Positions 1-7,479 of a stretch of 61,969 nt of DNA are shown here, in pieces. Each line of letters opens with the position of its first letter. The first letter of the stretch is position 1. The stretch is taken from assembly GCF_900130065.1 (NCBI RefSeq), contig NZ_FQXV01000018.1:1-61969 (forward strand). Reading direction: 5' to 3'. This DNA is from Sporobacter termitidis DSM 10068 (lineage in GTDB: Bacteria; Bacillota; Clostridia; Oscillospirales; Oscillospiraceae). Under the pieces are notes generated by a model. It searched no databases. It was not told the DNA's origin and was given only the letters and a program-made list of their open reading frames with translations. Position numbers and translations under genes: made by a program.

Positions 1-732
1 ACGTCGGAAGCGCAGCTGCGCCAGTTCCGGCGGAGGATGGCGCTGGTGTTCCAGGACCCCTACAGCTCTTTGAACCCGCGCATGAACTCCGGCGACATCG
101 TCGGGGAGCCCTTGAAGATCCATCGGCTGACCGGCAGCAAGAAGGAGTACGGCGACAGGGTCGCCGAGCTGTTTACCATGTCCGGCCTGAGCCCGGACAT
201 GATGGACCGGTATCCGCACGAGTTCTCGGGCGGGCAGCGGCAGCGGCTGGCGGTGGCCCGCGCCCTGGCGGGGGACCCGACGCTCATCGTCTGCGACGAG
301 CCGATATCGGCCCTGGATGTGTCCATGCAGGCGCAGATTCTAAATCTTTTGATGGAGCTGCAGTCGAAAAACCCGCAGCTCAGCTATCTGTTTATTTCCC
401 ACGACCTGCTGGCCGTGCAGTATATCAGCCACAGGGTGGCTGTGATGTACCTGGGCAAAATCGTGGAGCTATCGGACGCATCGGCGCTGTATTCCAATAC
501 GCTGCACCCCTATTCCCGGGCGCTTTTGTCGGCCCAGCCGCTGCCGGACCCGGTGGCGGAGGAGACGCGCCGCCGGATCATTCTCACCGGCGACGTGCCG
601 ACGCCGCTGAATCCGCCGTCCGGCTGCGCGTTCCATCCCCGGTGCCCCATGGCGAAAAAGGAATGCGCCGAGGTCCCGCCTGAATTGCGCGACGTGGGGA
701 ACGGCCATTTCGTCGCCTGCCACTGCGTGTAA
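1..732 (+). CDS. Oligopeptide/dipeptide ABC transporter ATP-binding protein (3' part only)
   Basis: The gene enters the window already open in frame 1, so the Walker A end lies upstream. What remains has the Q-loop (VFQDPYSSLNPR), the ABC signature (SGGQRQRL), Walker B (LIVCDEP) and the H-loop (FISHD). After these comes the C-terminal extension typical of the OppF/DppF/nickel family, with the cysteine pair in CAFHPRCPMAKKEC. The protein would energise import of peptides or a related small solute through a two-permease complex encoded upstream. It ends 41 bp before an enolase-superfamily gene on the same strand, so the two may share an operon and the enzyme may act on the imported solute. The OppF-like class is certain; the substrate cannot be read. 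Confidence 0.95.
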   Translation, partial: TSEAQLRQFRRRMALVFQDPYSSLNPRMNSGDIVGEPLKIHRLTGSKKEYGDRVAELFTMSGLSPDMMDRYPHEFSGGQRQRLAVARALAGDPTLIVCDEPISALDVSMQAQILNLLMELQSKNPQLSYLFISHDLLAVQYISHRVAVMYLGKIVELSDASALYSNTLHPYSRALLSAQPLPDPVAEETRRRIILTGDVPTPLNPPSGCAFHPRCPMAKKECAEVPPELRDVGNGHFVACHCV

Positions 733-773
733 GGGGACGATATTATATAGGAATTGGAAAGGATGGATGGTTC

Positions 774-1874
774 ATGGCGCATAAGATCAGGGATATCGAG
801 ATATATCTGCCGCTTTTTCGCCCGGAGACGCCGATGTACGACTCGAGCTTTGTCCTCAAAACGTCGGGCAACGTCGTGGTCCGGGTCGTAACCGAGGACG
901 GGCTGGACGGCTTCGGCATGACATTTCCGGAGCCGGTGGCCGAGTACATCCAGCGGAATCTGAAGGAGGAAGTCGTCGGCAGGGACCCGTTGGCCAGCGA
1001 GGATATCTGGAACGGCATGTTCGCGGCCATCCGGTCCTCCGGCCGCAAGGGCGCGGCGCTGCTGGCCATGAGCGCCATCGACATCGCGGTCTGGGACCTG
1101 AAGGGCAAAATTCTCGGGCAGCCGGTCTATAGACTGTTGGGCGGCGCGAGGAGAAAAATCCCGGCCTATGCCAGCGTGGGCTTTTTGTCCATGCCGGAGG
1201 CTGAGGTGGCGGAGAAAGCGATAGAGTACGTGGCCGACGGGTACAAAACGCTGAAAATCAAGGTCGGGTACGACGGCGGGAAGAACATCCGGGCGGATGT
1301 GTCCCGCGTCGAAAGGGTTCGCCGCGCCGTTGGAGACGAGATCGAGCTGATCGTGGACGCCAACGGCATTTACGATGCCGCCACGGCCATCCGCTTTGCC
1401 CGCGCGGCGGCGGACCTGAAGCTCGCCCTCTTTGAGGAGCCGACCCATGCCGACGACATCCCGGGGCTCCGCCGGGTGCGGGAAGCGTCGGGCATACCTA
1501 TTGCCACCGGCGAAAACGAGTATACGAAGTTCGGCTGCCGGGACCTGCTGCTGGCACAGGCGGCGGACGTTTTGCAGTTTGACGTCACCCGGGCCGGCGG
1601 AATCACCGAGATGCTGAAAATCTCCGCGCTCACTCAGGCCTGGAATTTGAAGCTGGCGCCGCATTTCTGGCCCCAGTATTCCGCGCATCTTTTGAGCCCC
1701 GCGCCCCATGGACTATACCTGGAGGTCTTTCCGGCATCGAAGGGCGCGCCGGCCGGGGGCAGGATCATCACAAATCAGCCGCCCGTGACGAATGGGTTTT
1801 ATGAGATCCCCGACCGGCCCGGCTTCGGCCTGGAGTACGACATGGAGTATCTGGGAAAATACAAGGCGCCCTGA
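774..1874 (+). CDS. Mandelate racemase/muconate lactonizing-type enolase-superfamily enzyme
   Basis: 366 residues, the normal length for the family. The enolase-superfamily active site can be read in order: KIKVG (K-x-K on strand 2), VDAN (first metal Asp), LFEEP (Glu), ATGEN (Glu), FDVTRAGG (Asp), then APHFWP (His) and LYLEVFP (Glu). The Asp/His dyad and the KxK pair put it nearer the mandelate-racemase subgroup than the MLE or dipeptide-epimerase subgroups, so proton abstraction next to a carboxylate is expected, either as a sugar-acid dehydratase or a racemase. The start is ATG at 774, with GGAAAGG about ten bases upstream. It follows a peptide-type ABC ATPase gene. The substrate is unknown. 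Confidence 0.9.
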   Translation: MAHKIRDIEIYLPLFRPETPMYDSSFVLKTSGNVVVRVVTEDGLDGFGMTFPEPVAEYIQRNLKEEVVGRDPLASEDIWNGMFAAIRSSGRKGAALLAMSAIDIAVWDLKGKILGQPVYRLLGGARRKIPAYASVGFLSMPEAEVAEKAIEYVADGYKTLKIKVGYDGGKNIRADVSRVERVRRAVGDEIELIVDANGIYDAATAIRFARAAADLKLALFEEPTHADDIPGLRRVREASGIPIATGENEYTKFGCRDLLLAQAADVLQFDVTRAGGITEMLKISALTQAWNLKLAPHFWPQYSAHLLSPAPHGLYLEVFPASKGAPAGGRIITNQPPVTNGFYEIPDRPGFGLEYDMEYLGKYKAP

Positions 1875-1891
1875 GGCGCCAAATATAAGCA

Positions 1892-1926
1892 AAACGAGGC
1901 CCCGCGCCGAACGCGGGGCCTCGTTT
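1892..1926. terminator. Bidirectional intrinsic terminator
   Basis: A perfect 15-bp GC-rich stem (AAACGAGGCCCCGCG and its complement) with a 5-nt loop lies between two convergent genes. The arms end in A and T tracts, so it can stop transcription from both sides. Confidence 0.85.
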
Positions 1927-1944
1927 CGTATGGATGGATTTTGA

Positions 1945-2337
1945 TCAGAACTTGATGACCTTGGGCGCCTCGGTGAAGGAGGAGATGGTGGCGGTGGCGT
2001 CCTTCAGGTAGAGCACCTGGCAATTGCCGTCGTCGGCCTTGTACATGCCCTGCAGGGAGGGATAGACGTCCAGCATGTGCTGCCGGGCCTCGACCCTGTC
2101 GTCCTCGACGGCAGTGGCGGCGATGCGGATCCATTTGCCCTCGAACATGGCGCAGATCTCGATTTTCGGATTCGCCTTCATCTGCTTGGACACGTCCTTG
2201 ACCTTGCCGGTCTGGATGTACAGCTTGTCTTCAAAAATCTCCGCCGTGCCGAAGGGGCGGACCTTGGGCTGATTTCCGTCTACTGTCGCCAGATAATATG
2301 TTCCGGCCTTTTTCAAAAAATCGCATACTTCCTTCAT
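1945..2337 (-). CDS. Pyridoxamine 5'-phosphate oxidase family (FMN split-barrel) protein
   Basis: About 130 residues with the split-barrel pattern of general-stress-protein-26/PnpOx-like flavoproteins: YYLATVDGNQPKVRPFG near the N-terminus, then the LYIQTGKVKDVSKQMKANPK segment. These proteins bind FMN or F420-like cofactors and reduce small molecules; this subfamily is mostly unassigned. An upstream in-frame GTG overlaps the ribosome binding site GGAGG at 2346-2350, so the ATG at 2337, eight bases beyond it, is the better start. A second small protein of the same fold, divergent in sequence, lies at 11733-12038. Confidence 0.85.
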   Translation of the reverse strand: MKEVCDFLKKAGTYYLATVDGNQPKVRPFGTAEIFEDKLYIQTGKVKDVSKQMKANPKIEICAMFEGKWIRIAATAVEDDRVEARQHMLDVYPSLQGMYKADDGNCQVLYLKDATATISSFTEAPKVIKF

Positions 2338-2437
2338 TTGTGAAACCTCCACTTTATGGGATTGTCTGCCAATCCAGATTTGATATTATTACATCACGGG
2401 ACGGCGCAATATTCAAGAGCAAATTGATAAAAAACGC

Positions 2438-2752
2438 TTACGCGGGCGCGTTGTCGTAGGCCTCCAGCGCGGCGGTGAGGCAGTCGGCCACGCCGTTGAT
2501 GCCCAGCATCAGCGTCGTCAGCACGGCGCCGCGGACCTCCTCGCGGGTGGCGCCCGCCTTTTTGGCAAAGGCCGTGTGTCCCGCCACCGACCCGACGGCG
2601 CCGTTCTGGGCCTGGAGGGCGATGTAGATGAGCTGGAAGGTCTTTGCGTCGAGTCCGCCCTGGTTCTGGACCTTGCCCGCAAAGTCCATGAACGCCTGCA
2701 TTGTTTCCGGGGATTCCTTGCCCCAAACCTCGAAAAAGTTGGGCTGTGCCAT
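2438..2752 (-). CDS. Carboxymuconolactone decarboxylase-family (AhpD-like) protein
   Basis: About 104 residues, all helical, with the CMD-family core (LIYIALQAQ, then GHTAFAKKAGATREEVRGAVLTT). Members act as decarboxylases or as AhpD-type peroxidase partners. The catalytic CxxC-x-x-H found in AhpD is replaced here by VGSVAGH: only the histidine is kept, so thiol peroxidase activity is unlikely. Two ATGs are possible. GGAGG at 2763-2767 sits one base from the upstream ATG (2761) but ten bases from the ATG at 2752, which I prefer. It lies between an FMN-fold gene and a dehydrogenase gene on the same strand, suggesting a small redox operon. Confidence 0.85.
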   Translation of the reverse strand: MAQPNFFEVWGKESPETMQAFMDFAGKVQNQGGLDAKTFQLIYIALQAQNGAVGSVAGHTAFAKKAGATREEVRGAVLTTLMLGINGVADCLTAALEAYDNAPA

Positions 2753-2831
2753 AACGGTCATTCCTCCAGTTATAAATTTATTAAGTCAAGTCTAGCACGT
2801 CCGGGGGCGTTTGTCGATAACTGTTTTCCGG

Positions 2832-3764
2832 TTATTCCCAGTCCGGGGCGCCGGGCGTGGTCTGCGATTCATAGACCGGGTTGTATGTCAGGAAGCTGAA
2901 GGCCTTTCTGAAATCGGGGTTCATCGGCTGATCGGGATACGCGCGCAGGATCGCGTCCGTCTTCTGCTGCATGCTCTCTTTGAATTCGGTGTGCGTGAGG
3001 ATATACAGGTCGCCTCTCTTGATGCCGCGCACAACGCGCTCGCCGGCCTCCTCGGCCGACATCAGCAGCTTGCTGAAATCGGGGGCCTCGCCGGAAGGAG
3101 CCTCGGTTTTCCGCTGCAGGGGCGGGGCCGCCGGACCGTCGTTCTGGAGGATGTCCGGGCGGACTTCTTTTGACGTGGCGCTGAGGTTGCCGACGACGGG
3201 GCCGGGGCAAAACGCCGACGCGCCCACATTGGTGCCGCGCAGGTCCGACGCCAGCGTCTCCATGAGGCCGAGTATGCCGGCCTTTATCGCGCAGTATAAA
3301 GCGGCGCCCGGGACCACATAAAGGCCCGACTGGGACGCCGTTGAAACCACGTGGCCGCCTTCTCCGTGCTTGAGGATGCGCGGCACGATGGTGATGATGC
3401 CGTTAAGAACGCCCATAAAGCTGACGCCGAAGATAAAATCGCAGTCCTTGAAGGTGTTGTTCCAGACCGGACCCATCGGGGCCTCGACGCCCGCGTTGTT
3501 GATGAGCACGTGGATATTTCCGAAGATCCTTTCCACCTCATCGGCGGCTTTGGCATAGGCCTCGCGGTCCGTCACGTCCAGTTGAACGCCGAGTACCGGC
3601 CAGCCCTTTTCCTTGAAGAACGGAAGGACCTCGTCAATAGCCTTTTGGCGGATGTCGGCGATGACGACCTTCATCCCGGCCCTGCCGCAGGCCTTGGCGA
3701 TGCCGAGGCCGATGCCGCTGGCCGCTCCTGTGATAAATGCGACTTTTCCTTTTAAGTTATCCAT
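2832..3764 (-). CDS. Short-chain dehydrogenase/reductase (SDR), copy 1
   Basis: 310 residues, longer than a classical 250-residue SDR because of a C-terminal extension of about 60 residues. The Rossmann signature TGAASGIG starts at residue 12. NNAG follows, then the catalytic Ser (VSTASQSG) and the YCAIK Tyr-Lys pair near residue 160. An acidic residue after strand 2 (VIADIR) suggests NAD(H) use. GAGG at 3771-3774 is six bases from the ATG at 3764, which decides the start over the ATG at 3776. A close paralogue, including the same ending (NPVYESQT against NPIYDTQT), is at 15987-16910. The substrate is unknown. Confidence 0.92.
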   Translation of the reverse strand: MDNLKGKVAFITGAASGIGLGIAKACGRAGMKVVIADIRQKAIDEVLPFFKEKGWPVLGVQLDVTDREAYAKAADEVERIFGNIHVLINNAGVEAPMGPVWNNTFKDCDFIFGVSFMGVLNGIITIVPRILKHGEGGHVVSTASQSGLYVVPGAALYCAIKAGILGLMETLASDLRGTNVGASAFCPGPVVGNLSATSKEVRPDILQNDGPAAPPLQRKTEAPSGEAPDFSKLLMSAEEAGERVVRGIKRGDLYILTHTEFKESMQQKTDAILRAYPDQPMNPDFRKAFSFLTYNPVYESQTTPGAPDWE

Positions 3765-3930
3765 TGTTATCCTCATTCCCGCGCTGAGCGCGTTTTAATA
3801 ACACATTTCCGGAATGCCTGTCCGCTGCGGCGCTTGCTTTCCCCGCCCGGATGCCGAGCTTTCCTGTAATTGCTAATATAAGCTTTCCGCGCGAGATTTT
3901 CAAGTAAGATTTCAGCAGATCGGATGAAAA

Positions 3931-3974
3931 GCAGAACAATACAGGCGGCATTTCTGCCGCCTGTATTGTTCTGC
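3931..3974 (-). terminator. Long perfect hairpin terminator
   Basis: A flawless 20-bp inverted repeat (arms 3931-3950 and 3955-3974) around the 4-nt loop TTTC, followed on the minus strand by TTTTC. It lies 20 bp after the stop of the small gene at 3995-4153 and would end its transcript. Stems this long and perfect are unusual for a simple terminator. Confidence 0.75.
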
Positions 3975-3994
3975 CGATGTCCGAAAGCGTGCCG

Positions 3995-4153
3995 CTATGT
4001 GGCGGACACGTTATCATAGGCGATCAAAACGCGATTTGAACTGTTGTTTCTGCTGATCTTCTGCTCCGCGTCTGAAAGCGTTTTCAGATCTTCGTCGGTT
4101 AAATCGCTGTACCTGAAGCCCGTCGCTTGCGGGTCGTTTTTAAAATCGGCCAA
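3995..4153 (-). CDS. Possible 52-residue small protein, TTG start
   Basis: An open frame of 52 codons beginning TTG GCC GAT TTT, with AGGCGG nine bases upstream, and ending immediately before a strong terminator hairpin. The product is hydrophilic and charged: it begins MADFKNDPQATG, contains a DLTDEDLKTLSDAEQK segment that should be helical, and ends with LIAYDNVSAT. No family was recognised. The ribosome site, a free-standing position between two unrelated transcription units and the adjoining terminator support it as a real gene. The TTG start and short length keep confidence moderate. Confidence 0.5.
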   Translation of the reverse strand: MADFKNDPQATGFRYSDLTDEDLKTLSDAEQKISRNNSSNRVLIAYDNVSAT

Positions 4154-4248
4154 GTTATATCACCGCCTCTCGCATCTAGCATGCGGCGCGGCGGCCGATT
4201 TATAACAGTATTCTTGTGAAAAACATAACCAAGTATAAGAACAACACT

Positions 4249-4262
4249 TGAACAATTGTTCA
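4249..4262. promoter_or_regulatory. ArsR/CadC-type operator 1
   Basis: TGAACAATTGTTCA is a perfect 14-bp palindrome just upstream of the -35 box of the metal-resistance operon. It resembles the TGAACA-centred inverted repeats bound by SmtB/CzrA/CadC repressors. It is probably bound by the regulator encoded at 4358. Confidence 0.75.
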
Positions 4263-4270
4263 TATGTATA

Positions 4271-4299
4271 TTGACAATTCACCGACGGAGACATATAAT
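4271..4299 (+). promoter_or_regulatory. Sigma-A promoter of the metal efflux operon
   Basis: Consensus TTGACA (4271-4276) and TATAAT (4294-4299) with exactly 17 bp between them. It is flanked by two operator palindromes, so a repressor dimer at each site could occlude RNA polymerase or form a loop. Confidence 0.85.
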
Positions 4300-4313
4300 T
4301 GCAATAGAACAGT

Positions 4314-4327
4314 TGAACAATTGCTCA
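4314..4327. promoter_or_regulatory. ArsR/CadC-type operator 2
   Basis: TGAACAATTGCTCA differs by one base from the perfect palindrome 65 bp upstream and lies just downstream of the -10 box, over the likely transcription start. Both copies sit in the same longer context (TTGAACAATTG followed by a pyrimidine and CATAT). Confidence 0.75.
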
Positions 4328-4357
4328 TATATTCATTAAAGCTGTGGAGGTCAAGTG

Positions 4358-4723
4358 ATGGACGACAATAAAAACGATATTTACAAGTGCGCCTCCAATG
4401 TCATCCACGAGGATGTTGTCGGCGCGGTGCGGCTCAAGCTGCCGGAGGAAGGGGATCTTTTTGAGCTGGCGGAGCTTTTTAAGGTTTTTGGGGATTCTAC
4501 CAGAATCAGAATCCTGTGGGCGCTGACGGAGGCGGAGATGTGCGTGTGCGATATCGCGGCGCTGCTCAGTATGTCGCAGTCGGCCATATCCCATCAGCTC
4601 CGGGTTTTGAAGCAGACGCGGCTCGTCAGGCACCGAAAGGACGGCAAGGTCGTCTATTACTCGCTGGACGACGAGCATATCCGGCAGATTCTGGACCAGG
4701 GACTGACGCATATCAAAGAATAA
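4358..4723 (+). CDS. ArsR/SmtB-family metal-responsive repressor (CadC/CzrA-like)
   Basis: 121-residue winged-helix repressor. The DNA-recognition helix region contains the ArsR/CadC metal motif as MCVCDIAALL (two Cys), and an N-terminal Cys (IYKCAS) could complete a CadC-type Cd/Pb thiolate site. The C-terminal helix carries DEHIRQILDQGLTHIKE, matching the D-x-H...H-x-x-E pattern of the Zn-sensing alpha-5 site of SmtB/CzrA. Metal binding should release it from DNA. The start is ATG 4358, seven bases after GGAGG at 4346-4350. It lies 22 bp ahead of the P1B ATPase gene and behind a promoter with two matching operators, so it very likely autoregulates this operon. Confidence 0.92.
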   Translation: MDDNKNDIYKCASNVIHEDVVGAVRLKLPEEGDLFELAELFKVFGDSTRIRILWALTEAEMCVCDIAALLSMSQSAISHQLRVLKQTRLVRHRKDGKVVYYSLDDEHIRQILDQGLTHIKE

Positions 4724-4745
4724 AACTGCGGAAGGACGTGAGGAA

Positions 4746-7097
4746 ATGTCAAACGAGGCGAGAAAAGAGCTTTTGCTCGAGGGGTTGGACTGCGCTCACT
4801 GCGCCGCGGCCATTGAGGACAGCGTTCGAAAGCTGAGCGGCGTCAGGGCGGCGGCGATGAATTTTGCCACCAAGACCCTGACGATCGACGCCGACGGGGC
4901 GGACGATATCGACGGCATCGTCCGCCATACGGGCGAGATCATCAGGAATATCGAGCCGACCGTCACGGTGCAGGAAAAGGTCATCTCGAAGCCGGCGCGG
5001 AAGGCGCTGGTGCTGATGGGCCTGGACTGCGGCCATTGCGCGGCGCTGATAGAAAAGAAAGTTAAGGCCCTGCCCGGTGTGACGGACGCCTCCGTGGACG
5101 TTGTCTCGAAAAAGCTGATAATCAACGCCCGCAGCAGGCGCGAGCTGGACGGCATTGTGCAGCAGGCCTCGGAGATTGCCCGGCAGGTCGAGTCCGGCAT
5201 CGACGTCGTTGCGGAGGCGCAGCCGGCCGCGCGGGCCGAAGCTGAAAAAACGGAGAGGACAAAGCTGTATCTTGCCGGCGTGGGCGCCGTGCTGTTCGCC
5301 GCGGCGCTGCTGTTCAGTTTCCCGTTTTGGGTGGAATTCGGCGTGTTTTTTGCCAGCTACCTGCTGGTCGGCGGGGAGGTCCTCTTAAAGGCCGGCAGGA
5401 ATCTTATCCGGGGGCGGCTTTTTGACGAAAATTTCCTGATGAGCGTGGCGACCATCGGCGCCTTTGCCATCGGACAGTTCCCGGAGGGCGTCGCCGTGAT
5501 GCTCTTTTACCAGGTGGGGGAATTCTTTCAGCAGCTGGCGGTGAACCGTTCGAGAAAATCCATTGCCGCGCTGATGAATATCCGCCCGGACTATGCCAAT
5601 TTAAAGGCCGGCGGAGAGCTCGTGCGCGCAGACCCCGACGAGGTGCATATCGGCGACACGATCGTTGTAAAGCCGGGCGAAAAGGTACCGCTGGACGGCA
5701 GGGTGACCGAGGGCCGCTCCGCGCTGGACGTCTCGGCCCTGACCGGCGAATCCGTCCCGCGGGAGGTAGCGCCGGGCGATGATATCCTGTCGGGCGCCAT
5801 CAACAAAAACGGCCTGCTGACCGTAGAGGTCACAAAGGAATTCGGGGAGTCCACCGTATCGAAAATCCTGGAGCTGGTGCAGAACGCCGGCAGCAAAAAG
5901 GCCAGAACCGAAAATTTCATCACCAAGTTTGCCGGATATTACACGCCCGCCGTCGTCATCGTGGCGGTCCTGCTGGCGCTCGTCCCCCCGCTGGCGGTTC
6001 CCGGGGCGACCTTTTCAGACTGGATTAACAGGGCGCTGGTGTTCCTCGTGGTCTCCTGCCCGTGCGCGCTGGTGATCTCCATTCCGCTGGGCTTCTTCGG
6101 CGGCATCGGGGGCGCCTCGAAGGGCGGCATCCTCGTCAAGGGGAGCAACTATCTGGAGGCGCTGAACAGTGTGGACACCGTGGTGTTCGACAAAACCGGG
6201 ACGCTGACGAAAGGCCGGTTCGAGGTCACCGGTATCAAATGCGCGGAAAATGTCGGTGAGGCGGACCTGCTGGAAAGCGCGGCCTATGCCGAAAGCTATT
6301 CCACCCACCCCATCGCGCTGTCCATTGTAAAGGCCTACGGCAGGGACATCGACCGGGGAGAAATCTCCCAGTTTGACGAAATCTCCGGCCACGGCATCAA
6401 GGCCGCCGCCAAAGGCCGGCTGATCGTGGCGGGAAACGACAAGCTGATGGCGCGCGAGCAGATCCCCTTTGAGCAGGCCGGCGAGCCCGGCACAATCGTG
6501 TATGTGGCCGTTGACGGGGCTTACGCGGGCTACATCGTCATCTCCGACCAGGTCAAGGACGACAGCAAGGGCGCCATTGCGGCGCTCAGAAAGCTCGGCG
6601 TTAAAAAGCTCGTGATGCTGACGGGCGACAGCAAGGCGGTGGGGGACAGGATCGGCAGGGAGCTGGGTCTGGACGAGGTGCACGCCGAGCTGCTGCCCGA
6701 CGGGAAGGTGGCGGAGCTGGAGCGGTTGGAGGCCGCCAAGGCGCGGGGCGGCAAGCTCGTTTTTGTCGGCGACGGCATCAATGACGCGCCCGTCCTCGCC
6801 AGGGCGGACGTGGGCGTGGCGATGGGCGGCGTCGGCTCGGACGCGGCCATCGAGGCCGCGGACGTCGTCATCATGAACGACGAGCCGTCCAGGCTGGCCG
6901 CCGCCATCAAAATCGCCCGGCGCACGCGCCGGATCGTCTGGCAGAACATCATCTTTGCGCTGGCCGTCAAGGCGGTCGTCCTGGCGCTGGGCGCCGGAGG
7001 GCTCGCCAGCATCTGGGAGGCTGTCTTCGCCGACGTGGGCGTGGCACTTCTGGCGGTGTTGAACGCGATGCGGGCGCTGAAAACAAAAAATCTGTAA
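4746..7097 (+). CDS. cadA: Zn(II)/Cd(II)/Pb(II)-translocating P1B-type ATPase
   Basis: 783-residue membrane pump exporting soft divalent metals. Two N-terminal HMA domains each keep the metal-binding CxxC (C16/C19 in LDCAHCA; C95/C98 in LDCGHCA). Then come membrane helices, the actuator TGES (about 333-336), the transmembrane CPC motif (C438-C440), the phosphorylation site DKTGTLT (D482), the hinge GDGINDAP and a last helix with FADVGVALLAVLNAMR, whose Asp is the conserved Zn/Cd ligand of ZntA/CadA pumps. The last feature separates it from Cu pumps. It is directly downstream of its CadC/CzrA-like repressor. The ATG is preceded by GTGAGGAA. ZntA-like and CadA-like are both fair names. Confidence 0.95.
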   Translation: MSNEARKELLLEGLDCAHCAAAIEDSVRKLSGVRAAAMNFATKTLTIDADGADDIDGIVRHTGEIIRNIEPTVTVQEKVISKPARKALVLMGLDCGHCAALIEKKVKALPGVTDASVDVVSKKLIINARSRRELDGIVQQASEIARQVESGIDVVAEAQPAARAEAEKTERTKLYLAGVGAVLFAAALLFSFPFWVEFGVFFASYLLVGGEVLLKAGRNLIRGRLFDENFLMSVATIGAFAIGQFPEGVAVMLFYQVGEFFQQLAVNRSRKSIAALMNIRPDYANLKAGGELVRADPDEVHIGDTIVVKPGEKVPLDGRVTEGRSALDVSALTGESVPREVAPGDDILSGAINKNGLLTVEVTKEFGESTVSKILELVQNAGSKKARTENFITKFAGYYTPAVVIVAVLLALVPPLAVPGATFSDWINRALVFLVVSCPCALVISIPLGFFGGIGGASKGGILVKGSNYLEALNSVDTVVFDKTGTLTKGRFEVTGIKCAENVGEADLLESAAYAESYSTHPIALSIVKAYGRDIDRGEISQFDEISGHGIKAAAKGRLIVAGNDKLMAREQIPFEQAGEPGTIVYVAVDGAYAGYIVISDQVKDDSKGAIAALRKLGVKKLVMLTGDSKAVGDRIGRELGLDEVHAELLPDGKVAELERLEAAKARGGKLVFVGDGINDAPVLARADVGVAMGGVGSDAAIEAADVVIMNDEPSRLAAAIKIARRTRRIVWQNIIFALAVKAVVLALGAGGLASIWEAVFADVGVALLAVLNAMRALKTKNL

Positions 7098-7147
7098 ATT
7101 GCTGTAAAATACCCGCGGACCCGGTCTTCCCGGGCCCGCGCTCGCGC

Positions 7148-7202
7148 AAAATGTCGGAAACAGCGGTATAGCCTGCGGGATAACGACTGTTTTCGACATT
7201 TT
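7148..7202 (+). terminator. Inverted repeat after the metal ATPase gene
   Basis: AAAATGTCGGAAACAG (7148-7163) pairs with CTGTTTTCGACATTTT (7187-7202) at 15 of 16 positions around a 23-nt loop. A GC-rich hairpin (7114-7140) lies just before it. The position 50 bp after the stop suggests transcript end formation, but the T tract is short. Confidence 0.5.
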
Positions 7203-7255
7203 GATTCTGGTAAAAAGTGATAAAATGGTAAAATGTAAAAAATATTAATTTCGAG

Positions 7256-7281
7256 TTAACACATCTGCAATACTGTGTTAA
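7256..7281. promoter_or_regulatory. Candidate operator upstream of the GNAT-racemase promoter
   Basis: Perfect 8-bp inverted repeat TTAACACA / TGTGTTAA with a 10-bp spacer, ending one base before the -35 box. This spacing suits a dimeric regulator. No cognate regulator gene is adjacent. Confidence 0.5.
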
Positions 7282-7311
7282 TTGACACCCCCCCGGCCGG
7301 CGTGATAAAAT
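7282..7311 (+). promoter_or_regulatory. Sigma-A promoter for the acetyltransferase-racemase operon
   Basis: TTGACA (7282-7287) and TAAAAT (7306-7311) with an 18-bp spacer and a TGA extended -10 element. The predicted transcript starts near 7318, giving a leader of about 160 nt. Confidence 0.7.
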
Positions 7312-7479
7312 TTAAGAAAATCTTTTGCTTCGGTTGGGCGGCCAATGCCGGATTTAAGTTATGCTATCAGGGGTGGGGAGTCCAAGAAGTGGGCTGCCTA
7401 TTTTTGTTTGACCTTACACTTATTGCTTTTTGCCGCCGGCGGTGACCGAGCAGAACTTACAGAAGAAAAGGAGGATTTT
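7312..7479 (+). other. Long structured 5' leader, no protein assigned
   Basis: The 160-nt stretch between the promoter and the GNAT start keeps an open frame (a possible ATG at 7345) but has no ribosome site there and reads as an untypical peptide. GGCGGC near 7336 can pair with GCCGCC near 7432, closing a large domain that contains a G-rich segment (AGGGGTGGGGAG). It could be a cis-regulatory RNA. It did not match any riboswitch consensus I could recall. Confidence 0.4.

Noticed and set aside
510..1709. 399-codon minus-strand frame across the first two genes
   Set aside because: Opposite the ABC ATPase and the enolase-superfamily gene; no motif and arginine-rich composition.
7312..7479. Known riboswitch (glycine, lysine, cobalamin, THF, guanidine or preQ1)
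   Set aside because: I compared the leader with remembered consensus motifs and found none; kept only as an unassigned structured leader.
7345..7479. N-terminal extension of the GNAT protein
   Set aside because: No ribosome site at 7345, while GGAGG sits five bases ahead of ATG 7480.
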